A stretch of 27,086 bases of DNA from Spirochaetia bacterium (lineage in GTDB: Bacteria; Spirochaetota; Spirochaetia; Treponematales; Treponemataceae): contig CAAGGF010000022.1 in NCBI GenBank assembly GCA_900769325.1, positions 1 through 27,086 on the forward strand. Reading direction: 5' to 3'. This document shows, one piece after another, positions 14,931 to 23,093 of this stretch. Position 1 is the first letter of the stretch; every line of letters begins with the position of its first letter. The notes below the pieces were generated by a model, which saw only the letters and a list, made by a program, of their open reading frames with translations, was not told the origin of the DNA and searched no databases. The translations under genes were made by a program, and so were the position numbers.

Positions 14931-15449
14931 ATGCAGAATGTAATTGATTGTAACGAAATGCTTTTAAATACTTTTAACACACTTGAACGCGAAAATTTTG
15001 AAAAAAATAATCAGATTTTTCAGGTTTGGAAAAAAGTCGTAACTTCCATTAAAAACGACGGTCAAAAAATTTATGAACATTCAAATGTTGTAGATTTAAA
15101 AAATAATGTTCTTCTTGTTGAAGCAGACCATTCCGGGTGGATTCAAATGCTTCAGTTAAATTCGAATTATATTTTGAATGGTTTTAAAATGTATGCCAAA
15201 GATTTGAAAATTCAGAGTATTGCTTTCAGGTTAAAAGGAAGCGGTGCGAAACTTTACAATGTTGATTATGATTCGGTTTTTCAAAAAGAACAAAAGAAAA
15301 ACAGTGAAAAATTTGCTGAAACAGAAAAAATTCTTTCAAAATATGAGAAAAAACAGGAAATTTCTCCTGAAAAAAATGAAATTCCAGAAGATTTACTTAA
15401 AAAATTTGAAAGTCTTAAAAAAAGCGTGTTGACCAAAAACAAAAATTAA
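14931..15449 (+). CDS. DUF721 / DciA-like protein
   Basis: A 172-residue cytosolic protein. The N-terminal half (about 25-105) has the DUF721 pattern: a conserved Trp in FQVWKKVV, a central VVDLKNNVLLVEADHSGWIQ, and a terminal LKIQSIAFRLKGSG. DUF721 includes DciA, the ancestral factor that helps place DnaB helicase at the origin in bacteria lacking DnaC or DnaI. The C-terminal third (from about 115) is Lys/Glu-rich and probably helical or disordered. Its place just after recF, beside the origin, matches many other bacteria. The family is fairly secure; helicase loading is inferred from the family. Confidence 0.82.
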   Translation: MQNVIDCNEMLLNTFNTLERENFEKNNQIFQVWKKVVTSIKNDGQKIYEHSNVVDLKNNVLLVEADHSGWIQMLQLNSNYILNGFKMYAKDLKIQSIAFRLKGSGAKLYNVDYDSVFQKEQKKNSEKFAETEKILSKYEKKQEISPEKNEIPEDLLKKFESLKKSVLTKNKN

Positions 15450-15458
15450 TGATATATT
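15429..15458 (+). promoter_or_regulatory. Candidate rpmH promoter
   Basis: TTGACC (15429-15434), an 18-base spacer and TATATT (15453-15458) straddle the end of the DUF721 gene and would start transcription near 15465. The leader then carries a hairpin with a GCAA tetraloop, TCTGCC-GCAA-GGTAGA (15485-15500), and an AAGGAG ribosome-binding site. Confidence 0.45.
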
Positions 15459-15520
15459 TTTATACTATATTTTGAAATTTAAAATCTGCCGCAAGGTAGA
15501 AAATATAAGGAGCTTGTTCT

Positions 15521-15676
15521 ATGTTACGAACATATCAACCTAGTAAAGTAAAACGCAACAGAAAATTTGGATTTAGAGCTCGTATGGCAACTAAAGGCGG
15601 AAGAAAAGTTCTTGCAAGACGACGCGCAAAAGGCCGTGCAAAACTTTCTATTTCAGACGAAAAGAAACCATATTGA
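15521..15676 (+). CDS. rpmH: 50S ribosomal protein L34
   Basis: A 51-residue, very basic ribosomal protein. The translation begins MLRTYQPSKVKRNRKFGF and contains RMATKGGRKVLARRRAKGR, the invariant L34 signature. The C-terminal SISDEKKPY is slightly longer than in the 44-46 residue forms. AAGGAG lies nine bases before the ATG. rnpA follows 14 bases downstream, the usual rpmH-rnpA pairing. Confidence 0.98.
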   Translation: MLRTYQPSKVKRNRKFGFRARMATKGGRKVLARRRAKGRAKLSISDEKKPY

Positions 15677-15690
15677 TAATCTGTTAAGGG

Positions 15691-16053
15691 ATGGGAGCAG
15701 ACTTTATTAAAACAGGATTTTTTAAACGAAAAGAACGAATAAAAAATCCTGTGGATTTTAAGGAACTGTTTAAAAACGGAAAAAAGATAAGTATTCCGGG
15801 GGCAAAAATGTTTTTTTACGAAAACAATCTCGGAATGAACAGAGTCGGTTTTCCTTTACTACGCGGATACGGTAACGCGGTTCAAAGGAACTTATCTAAA
15901 CGGTACAGCCGGGAAGTCTATCGATTATTAAAAACACATCTGAACACTGGATATGATATTCTTTTATTAATTTATCCTGGAAATGATTCGTTCAGCACGC
16001 GATGTGTTCAATTTCGTACATTGTTTCAAAAAGCAGGAATTTATGTAGAATGA
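15691..16053 (+). CDS. rnpA: Ribonuclease P protein component
   Basis: The 120-residue protein subunit of RNase P, which with the M1-type RNA matures tRNA 5' ends. The RNR signature is GNAVQRNLSKRYSREVYR (residues 61-78). The usual KK before GNAV is replaced by LLRGY. AAGGG immediately precedes the ATG. The stop overlaps the yidD start (ATGA), indicating coupling. Confidence 0.95.
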   Translation: MGADFIKTGFFKRKERIKNPVDFKELFKNGKKISIPGAKMFFYENNLGMNRVGFPLLRGYGNAVQRNLSKRYSREVYRLLKTHLNTGYDILLLIYPGNDSFSTRCVQFRTLFQKAGIYVE

Positions 16054-16280
16054 AAAATTTTCTAAAAATGTTAGAAAAATTTTTCTGTGCGTTAATTCGG
16101 TTTTATCAAAAATATATTTCTCCTTTGTTTCCGGGTTGTTGTAGATTTACGCCAACTTGTTCTCAATATGCATTGGAAGCAATTCAAAAATATGGTCTGA
16201 GAAAAGGTTCTTTTTTAGCAATAAAACGAATTTTTCGATGCAATCCGTACTGTAAAGGCGGTTATGATCCCGTTCCTTAA
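16050..16280 (+). CDS. yidD: YidD membrane protein insertion efficiency factor
   Basis: A 76-residue protein of the YidD (UPF0161) family, a small membrane-associated factor linked to YidC-dependent insertion. It shows the family pattern FYQKYISPLFPGCCRFTPTC, then SQYALEAIQKYG and CNPYCKGGYDPVP with its conserved cysteines. The start at 16050 overlaps the rnpA stop and places the amphipathic N-terminal helix first. An in-frame upstream ATG at 16002 lies within rnpA and is unlikely. yidC follows after 17 bases. Confidence 0.95.
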   Translation: MKNFLKMLEKFFCALIRFYQKYISPLFPGCCRFTPTCSQYALEAIQKYGLRKGSFLAIKRIFRCNPYCKGGYDPVP

Positions 16281-16297
16281 AAATTTAAGGAATTTAT

Positions 16298-18097
16298 ATG
16301 AATAAAAATACAATTTTAGCTGTTGTCCTTTCAACATTAGTTGTAATCGGTGCTTTTGTTTTTCAATCTCTAACTTCTACAAAAAAAGTAAATCAAGTTT
16401 CATCTTCATCAACAGAAAAAACTGAAAATTCAGAAATTTCAGCGGAAAATAAAAATTCAGAAGAATTAAAAGAAAAAATTTCGGTTGAAGATAAATTTTC
16501 AATTCAGGTTATTGATGAAAATCAGGCAGAACTTGAACCTATTACAATAGAAACTGAAAAAGCGTTCATAACTTTAACAAATAAAGGTGGCGACATCATA
16601 AGTTATGAATTAAAAGATCACATCGAAAATAAAAAAGATAAAAAAGGCATTCAGATGGTCGATAATATTACTTCTTCAAACAGGGCATTTTCTGTTTCTT
16701 TTGAAGGAGTAAAATCTTCTGTTGTAGACAATTTTTTCAGTGTAGAACAATCTTCCGATGAAGAAAAAAATATTCAGCAAGTCAGTTTTAAAACAAAACT
16801 TAATACCGAAAAAGGACCTGTAATCTTTGAGAAAAAATATACTTTCAACAACAAAGATTATATGTTCAAACTTGATGTTTCGTTTTTTAGCGAAAATGAC
16901 GGAATTTTAATAAATAACAACGATATTGGTTATGTTTTAAAATCTTCTCCACAGATTGGTCCAAAATTTGATTCTTCAAATCGATACGAATACAGACAAT
17001 TTATTACTTACAACGAGAAACTTAAAAAGAAAAATATTGCTTCCGGTGATTTTAAAGAATACGATTCGGAGTATTTGTGGAACGGAATTCAGGGAAAATA
17101 TTTTTCAGAATTCATTTATCCAGATTCGAATACTAAATCAAATATGAAAAATTCTTATTATTCAGGAATGCAAAATTCTTTGATAAAAGACAATGTTGAT
17201 GCACAGGTAATAATGGTTCGAAAACCGATTTCTACTTTAGAAAAACAGGTTACGGATTCTTATTATGTTTATCTTGGACCTCGAACTGAAAAAGATTTAA
17301 AAATTTACAATGTTGAAGATTTAAATCCGTGGGGATTGAGTAAAGTAAGATTTAATTCTGTAATTTCAAGCGGTTGGCTCGGATGGCTTGAAGTAATTTT
17401 AAAATGGATAATGGAAATGATTCATTTTGTGATTCCGAACTGGGGCGTTTCGATTATTCTTCTTACGATTCTTTTAAAATTGTGTCTGTTCCCTATTTCA
17501 AAAAATCAAATGATGGCTTCGCTTAAAATGCAGGAAATTCAGCCGAAAATGCAGGAAATTCAGCAGAAATATCAGAATAATCCGCAGAAACAGCAGGAAA
17601 TGCTTGCAAAACTTTACAAAGAAAACGGTTACAATCCTATGAGCGGTTGTCTTCCGATGATTTTCCAGTTTTTGATTCTTTTTGCGATGTATAATCTTTT
17701 CAATAATTATTTTGAATTCCGTGGTTCAGAATTTATTCCGGGGTGGATTGATGATCTTTCAGTTGGTGACAGTATTTTTAAATTCGGTTTTAGAATTCCG
17801 TTTATTGGAAGCGATTTAAGAATTCTTCCTATAATTTATCTTGCTTCTCAATTGTTATATGGAAAAATTACAAACAATGGTGGTGTTGCAGGAAATTCTA
17901 ATGCACAGATGAAAATTATGATGTACGGTATGCCGATAATTTTCTTCTTCTTGTTCTATAATGCACCGAGCGGACTTCTTCTTTATTGGACTGTAAGTAA
18001 TATTTTCCAGATGGGTCAGCAGATTGTAATTAATAATATGAAAAAAAAGCATACTGTTGAAAATAAAGTAACAAAAGCTAAAAGTATAAAAAAATAA
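16298..18097 (+). CDS. yidC: Membrane protein insertase YidC
   Basis: A 599-residue insertase of the long Gram-negative type. It has an N-terminal membrane anchor (about 4-24), a Ser/Glu-rich stretch, a large periplasmic beta domain (about 70-340) and a C-terminal core of five membrane segments from about residue 350. Core landmarks are WGVSIILLTILLKLCLFPIS, the hairpin MQEIQPKMQEIQQKYQNN, NPMSGCLPMIFQF and FYNAPSGLLLYWTVSN. The charged residue in the first core segment (Arg366 in E. coli) is Lys here, as in some other phyla. AAGGA precedes the ATG. The C-terminal tail is basic, suited to ribosome contact. khpB follows 19 bases later. Confidence 0.97.
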   Translation: MNKNTILAVVLSTLVVIGAFVFQSLTSTKKVNQVSSSSTEKTENSEISAENKNSEELKEKISVEDKFSIQVIDENQAELEPITIETEKAFITLTNKGGDIISYELKDHIENKKDKKGIQMVDNITSSNRAFSVSFEGVKSSVVDNFFSVEQSSDEEKNIQQVSFKTKLNTEKGPVIFEKKYTFNNKDYMFKLDVSFFSENDGILINNNDIGYVLKSSPQIGPKFDSSNRYEYRQFITYNEKLKKKNIASGDFKEYDSEYLWNGIQGKYFSEFIYPDSNTKSNMKNSYYSGMQNSLIKDNVDAQVIMVRKPISTLEKQVTDSYYVYLGPRTEKDLKIYNVEDLNPWGLSKVRFNSVISSGWLGWLEVILKWIMEMIHFVIPNWGVSIILLTILLKLCLFPISKNQMMASLKMQEIQPKMQEIQQKYQNNPQKQQEMLAKLYKENGYNPMSGCLPMIFQFLILFAMYNLFNNYFEFRGSEFIPGWIDDLSVGDSIFKFGFRIPFIGSDLRILPIIYLASQLLYGKITNNGGVAGNSNAQMKIMMYGMPIIFFFLFYNAPSGLLLYWTVSNIFQMGQQIVINNMKKKHTVENKVTKAKSIKK

Positions 18098-18116
18098 TTG
18101 ATTTACGAGGTAATAA

Positions 18117-18812
18117 ATGACATACACATTTGAAGGCAAAACTGAAAAAGAAGCGATTGAAAATGCAGCAAATCAGCTTGGTTTACAAAGAGACCAGTTT
18201 GATGTTGAAATTCTTGAATCGCAGAAAAATTCTTTATTCAAAAAAGGTTATGTAAAAATTTGCGTACATACTCTTGATGATAAAGAAGAAAAAGTTTACG
18301 GAAATTTCGAAGAATCAACAAAATTTTCTGGAACAACAAATCATCTTCCAAATAACGAATTTGAAGAAAAAATCGTTGATTTTATTAGAAATGTAATTGA
18401 AAAAATGGGTTATGAAGTTAAAGTCGATGTTGTTTTCCGTGAAGAAAAGAAAATCGGAATTAAACTTGATTCTCCAAGTTCTTCAATTTTGATTGGTAGA
18501 AAAGGTAAAAATCTTGATGCTCTTCAGCTTCTTGCAAATATTTATGCCGGAAGACTTGGCAGCGAAGATATAAGAATTGTTCTTGATGTTGAAAATTACA
18601 GAATCCGTCGCGAAGAATCAATTGTTCGTCTTGCATATACAACGGCAGATAAAGTTCATCAGTCGCACAAATCTATTCTTCTTGAACCAATGAATCCGTT
18701 TGAAAGACGACTTATTCACACGACTTTAAATGATATTCCAGATATCGAAACAAAATCGGAAGGCGAAGGACTTTATAAACAGGTTCGTGTAATTTACAAA
18801 GGACTTTTTTAA
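18117..18812 (+). CDS. khpB: RNA-binding protein KhpB (Jag/EloR)
   Basis: A 231-residue RNA-binding protein. The Jag-N domain (about 1-52) includes SLFKKGYVKI. The type II KH domain (about 83-160) carries the GxxG loop ILIGRKGKNLDALQ (GRKG at 127-130). The C-terminal R3H domain has NPFERRLIHTTL with Arg197-Arg198 and His201. In other bacteria KhpB works with KhpA in RNA binding and control of cell elongation. The yidC-khpB order is widely conserved. GAGG lies seven bases before the ATG. Confidence 0.95.
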   Translation: MTYTFEGKTEKEAIENAANQLGLQRDQFDVEILESQKNSLFKKGYVKICVHTLDDKEEKVYGNFEESTKFSGTTNHLPNNEFEEKIVDFIRNVIEKMGYEVKVDVVFREEKKIGIKLDSPSSSILIGRKGKNLDALQLLANIYAGRLGSEDIRIVLDVENYRIRREESIVRLAYTTADKVHQSHKSILLEPMNPFERRLIHTTLNDIPDIETKSEGEGLYKQVRVIYKGLF

Positions 18813-18822
18813 AAGTAAGTAT

Positions 18823-18893
18823 TGTCATGCTGAACTTGATTTAGCATCTATACTGTATTAGTGTATAGATTCCGAAATGAATTCGGAATGACA
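18823..18893. repeat. 71-bp palindromic repeat, copy 1
   Basis: It begins TGTCATGCTGAACTTG and ends ATTCGGAATGACA. The halves are imperfect inverted repeats able to fold into a long hairpin with internal sub-hairpins. It differs from copy 2 at six positions. Similar TGTCATGCTGAAC...GAATGACA elements are scattered in many bacterial genomes, so this is probably a dispersed MITE- or REP-like repeat. Confidence 0.8.
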
Positions 18894-18899
18894 TAGTAT

Positions 18900-18970
18900 T
18901 GTCATGCTGAACTTGTTTCAGTATCTATACTGTATTAGTATGTAGATTCCGAAATAAATTCGGAATGACA
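18900..18970. repeat. 71-bp palindromic repeat, copy 2
   Basis: The second copy follows copy 1 after six bases in the same orientation and has the same length. It ends 34 bases before the start of the next gene. The pair fills nearly the whole khpB-19005 gap and could separate the two transcripts as hairpins. Confidence 0.8.
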
Positions 18971-19004
18971 TTATAAAATGTACTTTTTATTATTGGAGGT
19001 GAAT

Positions 19005-19799
19005 ATGAAAAAAATATTTGGCTTTTTTTTATTCAGTTTTTTAATGTTCAGTGTTAATGCTCAAATTTATAAATTGGAACAATTAACATCAAAAGAAAAT
19101 GTTGAAAAACTTAAAAAAGATGGAATGATTCATTATATTCATCCAGAAGAAAGTCGTTCTTTCATTTATGCACCGGATACAGATTTTAATTCGATGCTTT
19201 CTGAAACAATGGTTAAAAAAAATGCAATTCCATACATAACGGAATATATTTATTTCATTCCAAAAAGTGAACTTTTAAAAGGTTCTTCAAAAACAGAATT
19301 GACAATCAAAGATATTGAAACAGTTGTTCGTTCTGTAAGCAAAATGCAGGGAATGCGTTATCATTTTTCGGAAAAATATCCAGACGGAAAAGATGTTCTT
19401 TACAAAAAATGCTATAACATCGCAAATCCTGCTTCTGATGTTCCGATTCCGGATATTCTTGAAGGTGAAACTGACGGTCTTGAATCGTATTGTCTTCAGT
19501 ATGACAACACTTACGGAGACACGCGTTACAAATTAAATTATTACAAAAGAGACGGAATTCTTTACTGTACATTTTTAAATCAAAAATCTATGGGACTTTT
19601 GGGAATTGATGCTGTAAAACCGGAATCAATGCGTATAAATATTATTGCAGCTGATTGCGGTGAATCGATTTTCTTGTATATGTCTTGTGATGTAAATTCT
19701 CAGAAAATTCCGCTGTTCAATGTAAGGAAAAAGATTGCTGAATCGATGCAGGACAGAATGGATGCAATTTACAGATGGTTTTTGCTTCAGTTTAAATAA
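19005..19799 (+). CDS. Secreted protein of unknown function
   Basis: A 264-residue protein with a clear Sec signal peptide (about 1-20: MKK, a Phe/Leu-rich core, then SVNA and a probable cut before Gln). The start is fixed by GGAGGTGA immediately upstream; an earlier in-frame ATG at 18978 would put extra residues before the signal. The mature part is soluble in composition, with no further membrane segment. It has TELTIKDIETVVRSVSKMQG and a C-terminal MDAIYRWFLLQF. I do not recognise the family. It lies 15 bases before a periplasmic-type peptidyl-prolyl isomerase lipoprotein in the same direction, so both probably work in the periplasm from one transcript. Confidence 0.85.
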   Translation: MKKIFGFFLFSFLMFSVNAQIYKLEQLTSKENVEKLKKDGMIHYIHPEESRSFIYAPDTDFNSMLSETMVKKNAIPYITEYIYFIPKSELLKGSSKTELTIKDIETVVRSVSKMQGMRYHFSEKYPDGKDVLYKKCYNIANPASDVPIPDILEGETDGLESYCLQYDNTYGDTRYKLNYYKRDGILYCTFLNQKSMGLLGIDAVKPESMRINIIAADCGESIFLYMSCDVNSQKIPLFNVRKKIAESMQDRMDAIYRWFLLQFK

Positions 19800-19814
19800 C
19801 AAGAGGAATCAAAT

Positions 19815-20849
19815 ATGAAAATAAAAAAAATAATTTTTACATTTTTATTTGTCGCTGCAATGGTGATGAATGGATCTTGTAATTCAAAAGGAAAAAATAT
19901 GGAATCAATTAAAGGAAAAAACGGATTATTTGCAGTAATGAATACTTCAAAAGGAGATATTGTTCTTGAACTTTATTACAAAGATGCTCCTTTGACAGTT
20001 TGCAATTTTGTTGGGCTCGCAGAAGGAACTTTGGATGCATCAAAAGGTAAAAAATTTTATGATGGATTAAAATTTCACCGCGTAATTCAGGATTTTATGA
20101 TTCAGGGTGGAGATCCTAAAGGAAACGGAACTGGCGGTCCTGGCTACAAATTTGCAGATGAAGAAGTTCCTTATAAATTTGACAAACCGGGTTATCTTGC
20201 AATGGCAAATGCCGGTCCAAATACAAATGGTTCTCAGTTTTTTATTACTCATGTTGAAACTCCGTGGTTAAATGGAAAACATACAATTTTTGGGCATGTA
20301 ATTTCAGATGAAGATCAGAAAGTTGTAAATTCAGTTCAGCAAAATGATTTAATTAATTCAGTAACGATTATTCGACAGGGAAAAGAAGCAGAAGAATTCT
20401 CATGTACACAGGACGATTGGAATAAATACAATTCAAGTGCAGCCGAAAAAGCGTTAAAAGCAAAAGAAGCAAAATATAAAGCAAAAATCGAAGAAGTTGA
20501 AAAAAACTTCCCTGGTTTTGAAAAAGATTCAAACGGAATTTATTTCAAAATTACAAAAGAAGGTTCTGGAAATGCCTGCGGTAAAGGAAAACATGTTTAT
20601 GTTGCTTACAAAGGTTATTTAGTTGACGGAAAAGTTTTTGATTCTTCTGAAGGACGCGGTGATTTGGATTTCACAACTGGTGCAGGTCAGATGATTCCTG
20701 GATTTGACATTATGGTTCAGAATATGAAACGCGGTGAATCACGCACAATCGTTCTTCCGCCGGATTTGGCTTACGGTGAACAGGGTTATCCTGGAGTAAT
20801 TCCGCCGGCATCGTATATTGCTTTTGATGTTACTTTGAATAAATTCTAA
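19815..20849 (+). CDS. Dual cyclophilin-FKBP peptidyl-prolyl isomerase lipoprotein
   Basis: A 344-residue protein with two prolyl isomerase domains of unrelated families. The N-terminus is a lipoprotein signal with a relaxed lipobox ending NGSC (Cys22), so it should be membrane-anchored in the periplasm or on the surface. The cyclophilin domain (about 38-190) shows FHRVIQDFMIQGGDP with catalytic Arg89, NGSQFFIT and Trp151 in WLNGKH. A Lys/Glu/Ala-rich helical linker (about 205-232) leads to an FKBP domain (about 240-344) with VFDSS, GQMIPGFD (Phe where FKBP12 has Trp59), LPPDLAYGEQG and IPPASYIAFDVTL. Such cyclophilin-FKBP fusions are known from treponemes and some Bacteroidetes. AGAGGA precedes the ATG. 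argA converges from the other side with only ten bases between stops. Confidence 0.95.
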   Translation: MKIKKIIFTFLFVAAMVMNGSCNSKGKNMESIKGKNGLFAVMNTSKGDIVLELYYKDAPLTVCNFVGLAEGTLDASKGKKFYDGLKFHRVIQDFMIQGGDPKGNGTGGPGYKFADEEVPYKFDKPGYLAMANAGPNTNGSQFFITHVETPWLNGKHTIFGHVISDEDQKVVNSVQQNDLINSVTIIRQGKEAEEFSCTQDDWNKYNSSAAEKALKAKEAKYKAKIEEVEKNFPGFEKDSNGIYFKITKEGSGNACGKGKHVYVAYKGYLVDGKVFDSSEGRGDLDFTTGAGQMIPGFDIMVQNMKRGESRTIVLPPDLAYGEQGYPGVIPPASYIAFDVTLNKF

Positions 20850-20859
20850 ATTTCAGATT

Positions 20860-22188
20860 TTAATCTAGAGAAAGGCGAAAAACTTTGGAATTTCTTTCTG
20901 GGTTCCAGAGTTTTTTTCGTTTTAAAGGAATTGAATCGATTGTATCTGAAGTAAAACCGAGCGATTCAAACCAGTCTGATGTTTTTGTTGTAAGAATAAA
21001 AATCGTTTTTATATTTTTAGATTTTGCCTGCTGAATTAAAAAATTAATGATTTTTGGACCGATTCCAAGATTGCTGAAAGAAGAATCTACGGCAATTCCA
21101 AGAATTTCTGCCTGTCCGTCGCCGTAATCGTGAAGTGCACCGCAAGCCCGAATTCCGCCGTCGATTTCGTAGACGATGTAATCTGACAGATTTTTTAGAA
21201 GGTTTTCGTAATTTCGCGGAAGAAGAATTTCTTTTTCGATGAAAGGCTGCATAACTGAAAGAACTGCCGGAATGTCCTGTTGATTCATAAAGCGGATTTT
21301 TCCATAATTTGATGAATAAATCATTGTTCCGGAACCTAAGTCGCTGAAAATTTCACAAGGCATTGCTCCGTCTAAAGAACCGTTTATGATGTGGGCACGA
21401 GAGACTCCGTTTTTGCAGGCATTTGAAGCGATTTTCAAAATTGAAAGAATTTTTTTATTTTCTGAATTTGAATTTTGTTCAAGGAAAGTGTTTAATTCTT
21501 CTAAATTCATTGCAGGAATTTCTGATTCGTCGGAAAGCCCGATATTCTGCGGAATATTGAAATTTTTTGAATTTATTTCAGCGTTCATCATTACGAAGAA
21601 AAGTTTGTCGGCATTCAGGGAAACGGCAATTTGTTCAGCGAGCGAAACTGATGAAATATTATACGGTTTTCCTACACTGCTCCAGCCGATACACGGAAAA
21701 ATTGGAATAAAGCCGTCGTCGAGAATTGAATTTATTGCATTTGTGTTTAGTTTTTCGATTTCGCCGGCTGTGGAAAAATCTGTTCCGTCTATAACACCGA
21801 TTGCCCGTGCTTTCACCCAATTTCCGATTGTTGCACTTATGTGATGTTCGGCAAGGCTTGTCATAATTATGTTTGAAATGTCGAAGGCTGCCATTTTTAT
21901 TAAAGGCATTGCATTTTCTGATGTTATGCGAATGTTGTTTTTATAATTCCATGATAAATTAAAATCAGTGAGCACCTGGTCGATTCTTTTTTTGCTTCCG
22001 GGAACGAGAATGACTTTTATTCCGGCTTGATGAATTATTGCAATGTCACGGATGTGGCTGGAAAAAAGCGGAGAATTTATTACTTCGTCGTCCAAATAAA
22101 TTACCAGAACGGCGTTTTTAAATTTATTTATGTATCGGATAACGCTTCTGATGTTTTGTGCTTTCTGATTTCGTGAAATTTCCTGCAT
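20860..22188 (-). CDS. argA: Amino-acid N-acetyltransferase (N-acetylglutamate synthase)
   Basis: A 442-residue enzyme, almost the same length as E. coli ArgA (443), making N-acetylglutamate, the first step of arginine synthesis. The N-terminal amino-acid-kinase-like domain (about 20-280) contains DIAIIHQAGIKVILVPGSKKRID and ISSVSLAEQIAVSLNADKLFFV. The C-terminal GNAT domain (about 295-442) has the acetyl-CoA motif LGIAVDSSFSNLGIGPKII and the ArgA-type ending WFESLGFTSDTIDSIPLKRKKLW. In ArgA the kinase-like domain is regulatory and binds arginine, so feedback inhibition is likely. TATAAT ends six bases before the ATG with no Shine-Dalgarno. No other arg gene is in view. Confidence 0.93.
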   Translation of the reverse strand: MQEISRNQKAQNIRSVIRYINKFKNAVLVIYLDDEVINSPLFSSHIRDIAIIHQAGIKVILVPGSKKRIDQVLTDFNLSWNYKNNIRITSENAMPLIKMAAFDISNIIMTSLAEHHISATIGNWVKARAIGVIDGTDFSTAGEIEKLNTNAINSILDDGFIPIFPCIGWSSVGKPYNISSVSLAEQIAVSLNADKLFFVMMNAEINSKNFNIPQNIGLSDESEIPAMNLEELNTFLEQNSNSENKKILSILKIASNACKNGVSRAHIINGSLDGAMPCEIFSDLGSGTMIYSSNYGKIRFMNQQDIPAVLSVMQPFIEKEILLPRNYENLLKNLSDYIVYEIDGGIRACGALHDYGDGQAEILGIAVDSSFSNLGIGPKIINFLIQQAKSKNIKTIFILTTKTSDWFESLGFTSDTIDSIPLKRKKLWNPERNSKVFRLSLD

Positions 22189-22223
22189 AAAAACATTATA
22201 GAGAATTCATTTTAATTTGAGAA
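22189..22223 (-). promoter_or_regulatory. argA promoter touching the start codon (leaderless candidate)
   Basis: On the minus strand TTCTCA (22223-22218), 17 bases and a perfect TATAAT (22200-22195) are followed by six bases before ATG 22188, the same geometry as at dnaA. No ribosome-binding site is present. Confidence 0.5.
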
Positions 22224-22315
22224 TAGATTTTTTTTCTATTGAAGAACTAAGTATACGAAAAATTAAAAATAGAATATACTTAAAAAATCAAACTAATAAA
22301 AATCAGGAATTTCAA

Positions 22316-23086
22316 ATGCGAAATAAATTGAATAACGAACTTGCGGTTTGCGGATTTGCGGCTGTGAAAAAACTTGAAAAAAATGACAGTTCACGGATAA
22401 AACGCCTTTATTTTAATCAGGAAAATGCTCCTTTTTTCGGAGGATTGTGTAAAAAACTTGCAGAACGAAAAGGAATTTATAATCTTGTAAAAAATTCTGA
22501 AGAACTTGAAAAATTGAGCGGAACAGTTCATCATCAGGGCGTTGTTGCAATGATTTCGATGCCTGAAATTATTCCTCTTGATTCTGACATTACGGATTTA
22601 TGGATAAAAAATAAAGAAAATGCAATTCTGCTTGACCATATCGGAAACGCAAATAATTTTGGTGCAATTGTAAGAAGTGCGGCATTTTTCGGAATAAAAA
22701 ATATTATTATTCCGCAGGACGAAACTAAAAGTGCAATTACAACGAGTTCTTACAGAATTGCTGAAGGCGGAATGGAATATGTTACGATTTATTCTGTAAA
22801 TTCGATGTCGAAACTTCTTCTGGCGTTGAAAGGCAAAATGAAAATAATCGGAACAGATTTGAGCGCAAAAAAATCAAGTCGGGAAATTAAAAAAATCTGT
22901 AGCGGAATGCCAGCGTTAATGATTCTTGGAAACGAAGAACACGGAATTTCAGATGAAGTCAGAAAAAATTGCGATGAACTGATTATAATTCCGTTTTTTG
23001 GAATGAAAGAAGGCGAAGTTTCTCAGGTTGACAGTCTGAATGTTGCTCAGGCTTCATCTATTCTTTTTTACGAACTTTCCTGTTAA
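22316..23086 (+). CDS. SpoU/TrmH-family RNA 2'-O-methyltransferase
   Basis: A 256-residue SPOUT-fold methyltransferase that methylates the 2'-OH of a ribose in rRNA or tRNA using S-adenosylmethionine. The C-terminal domain has the three knot motifs: NANNFGAIVRSAAFFGI, PALMILGNEEHGIS and SQVDSLNVAQASSILFYE. The N-terminal part (about 1-110) looks like the substrate-binding domain of the RlmB/TrmH group. ATG 22316 with AGGA about nine bases upstream is preferred; the frame extends to a TTG at 22217, but those extra residues are Lys/Asn-rich and not family-like. The exact target is not determinable. It is divergent from argA and convergent with proC. Confidence 0.9.
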   Translation: MRNKLNNELAVCGFAAVKKLEKNDSSRIKRLYFNQENAPFFGGLCKKLAERKGIYNLVKNSEELEKLSGTVHHQGVVAMISMPEIIPLDSDITDLWIKNKENAILLDHIGNANNFGAIVRSAAFFGIKNIIIPQDETKSAITTSSYRIAEGGMEYVTIYSVNSMSKLLLALKGKMKIIGTDLSAKKSSREIKKICSGMPALMILGNEEHGISDEVRKNCDELIIIPFFGMKEGEVSQVDSLNVAQASSILFYELSC

Positions 23087-23093
23087 ATTTTTT

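Noticed and set aside
22217..22315. TTG start extending the methyltransferase by 33 residues
   Set aside because: The extra part is low-complexity Lys/Asn-rich and overlaps the argA promoter; ATG 22316 has AGGA upstream.
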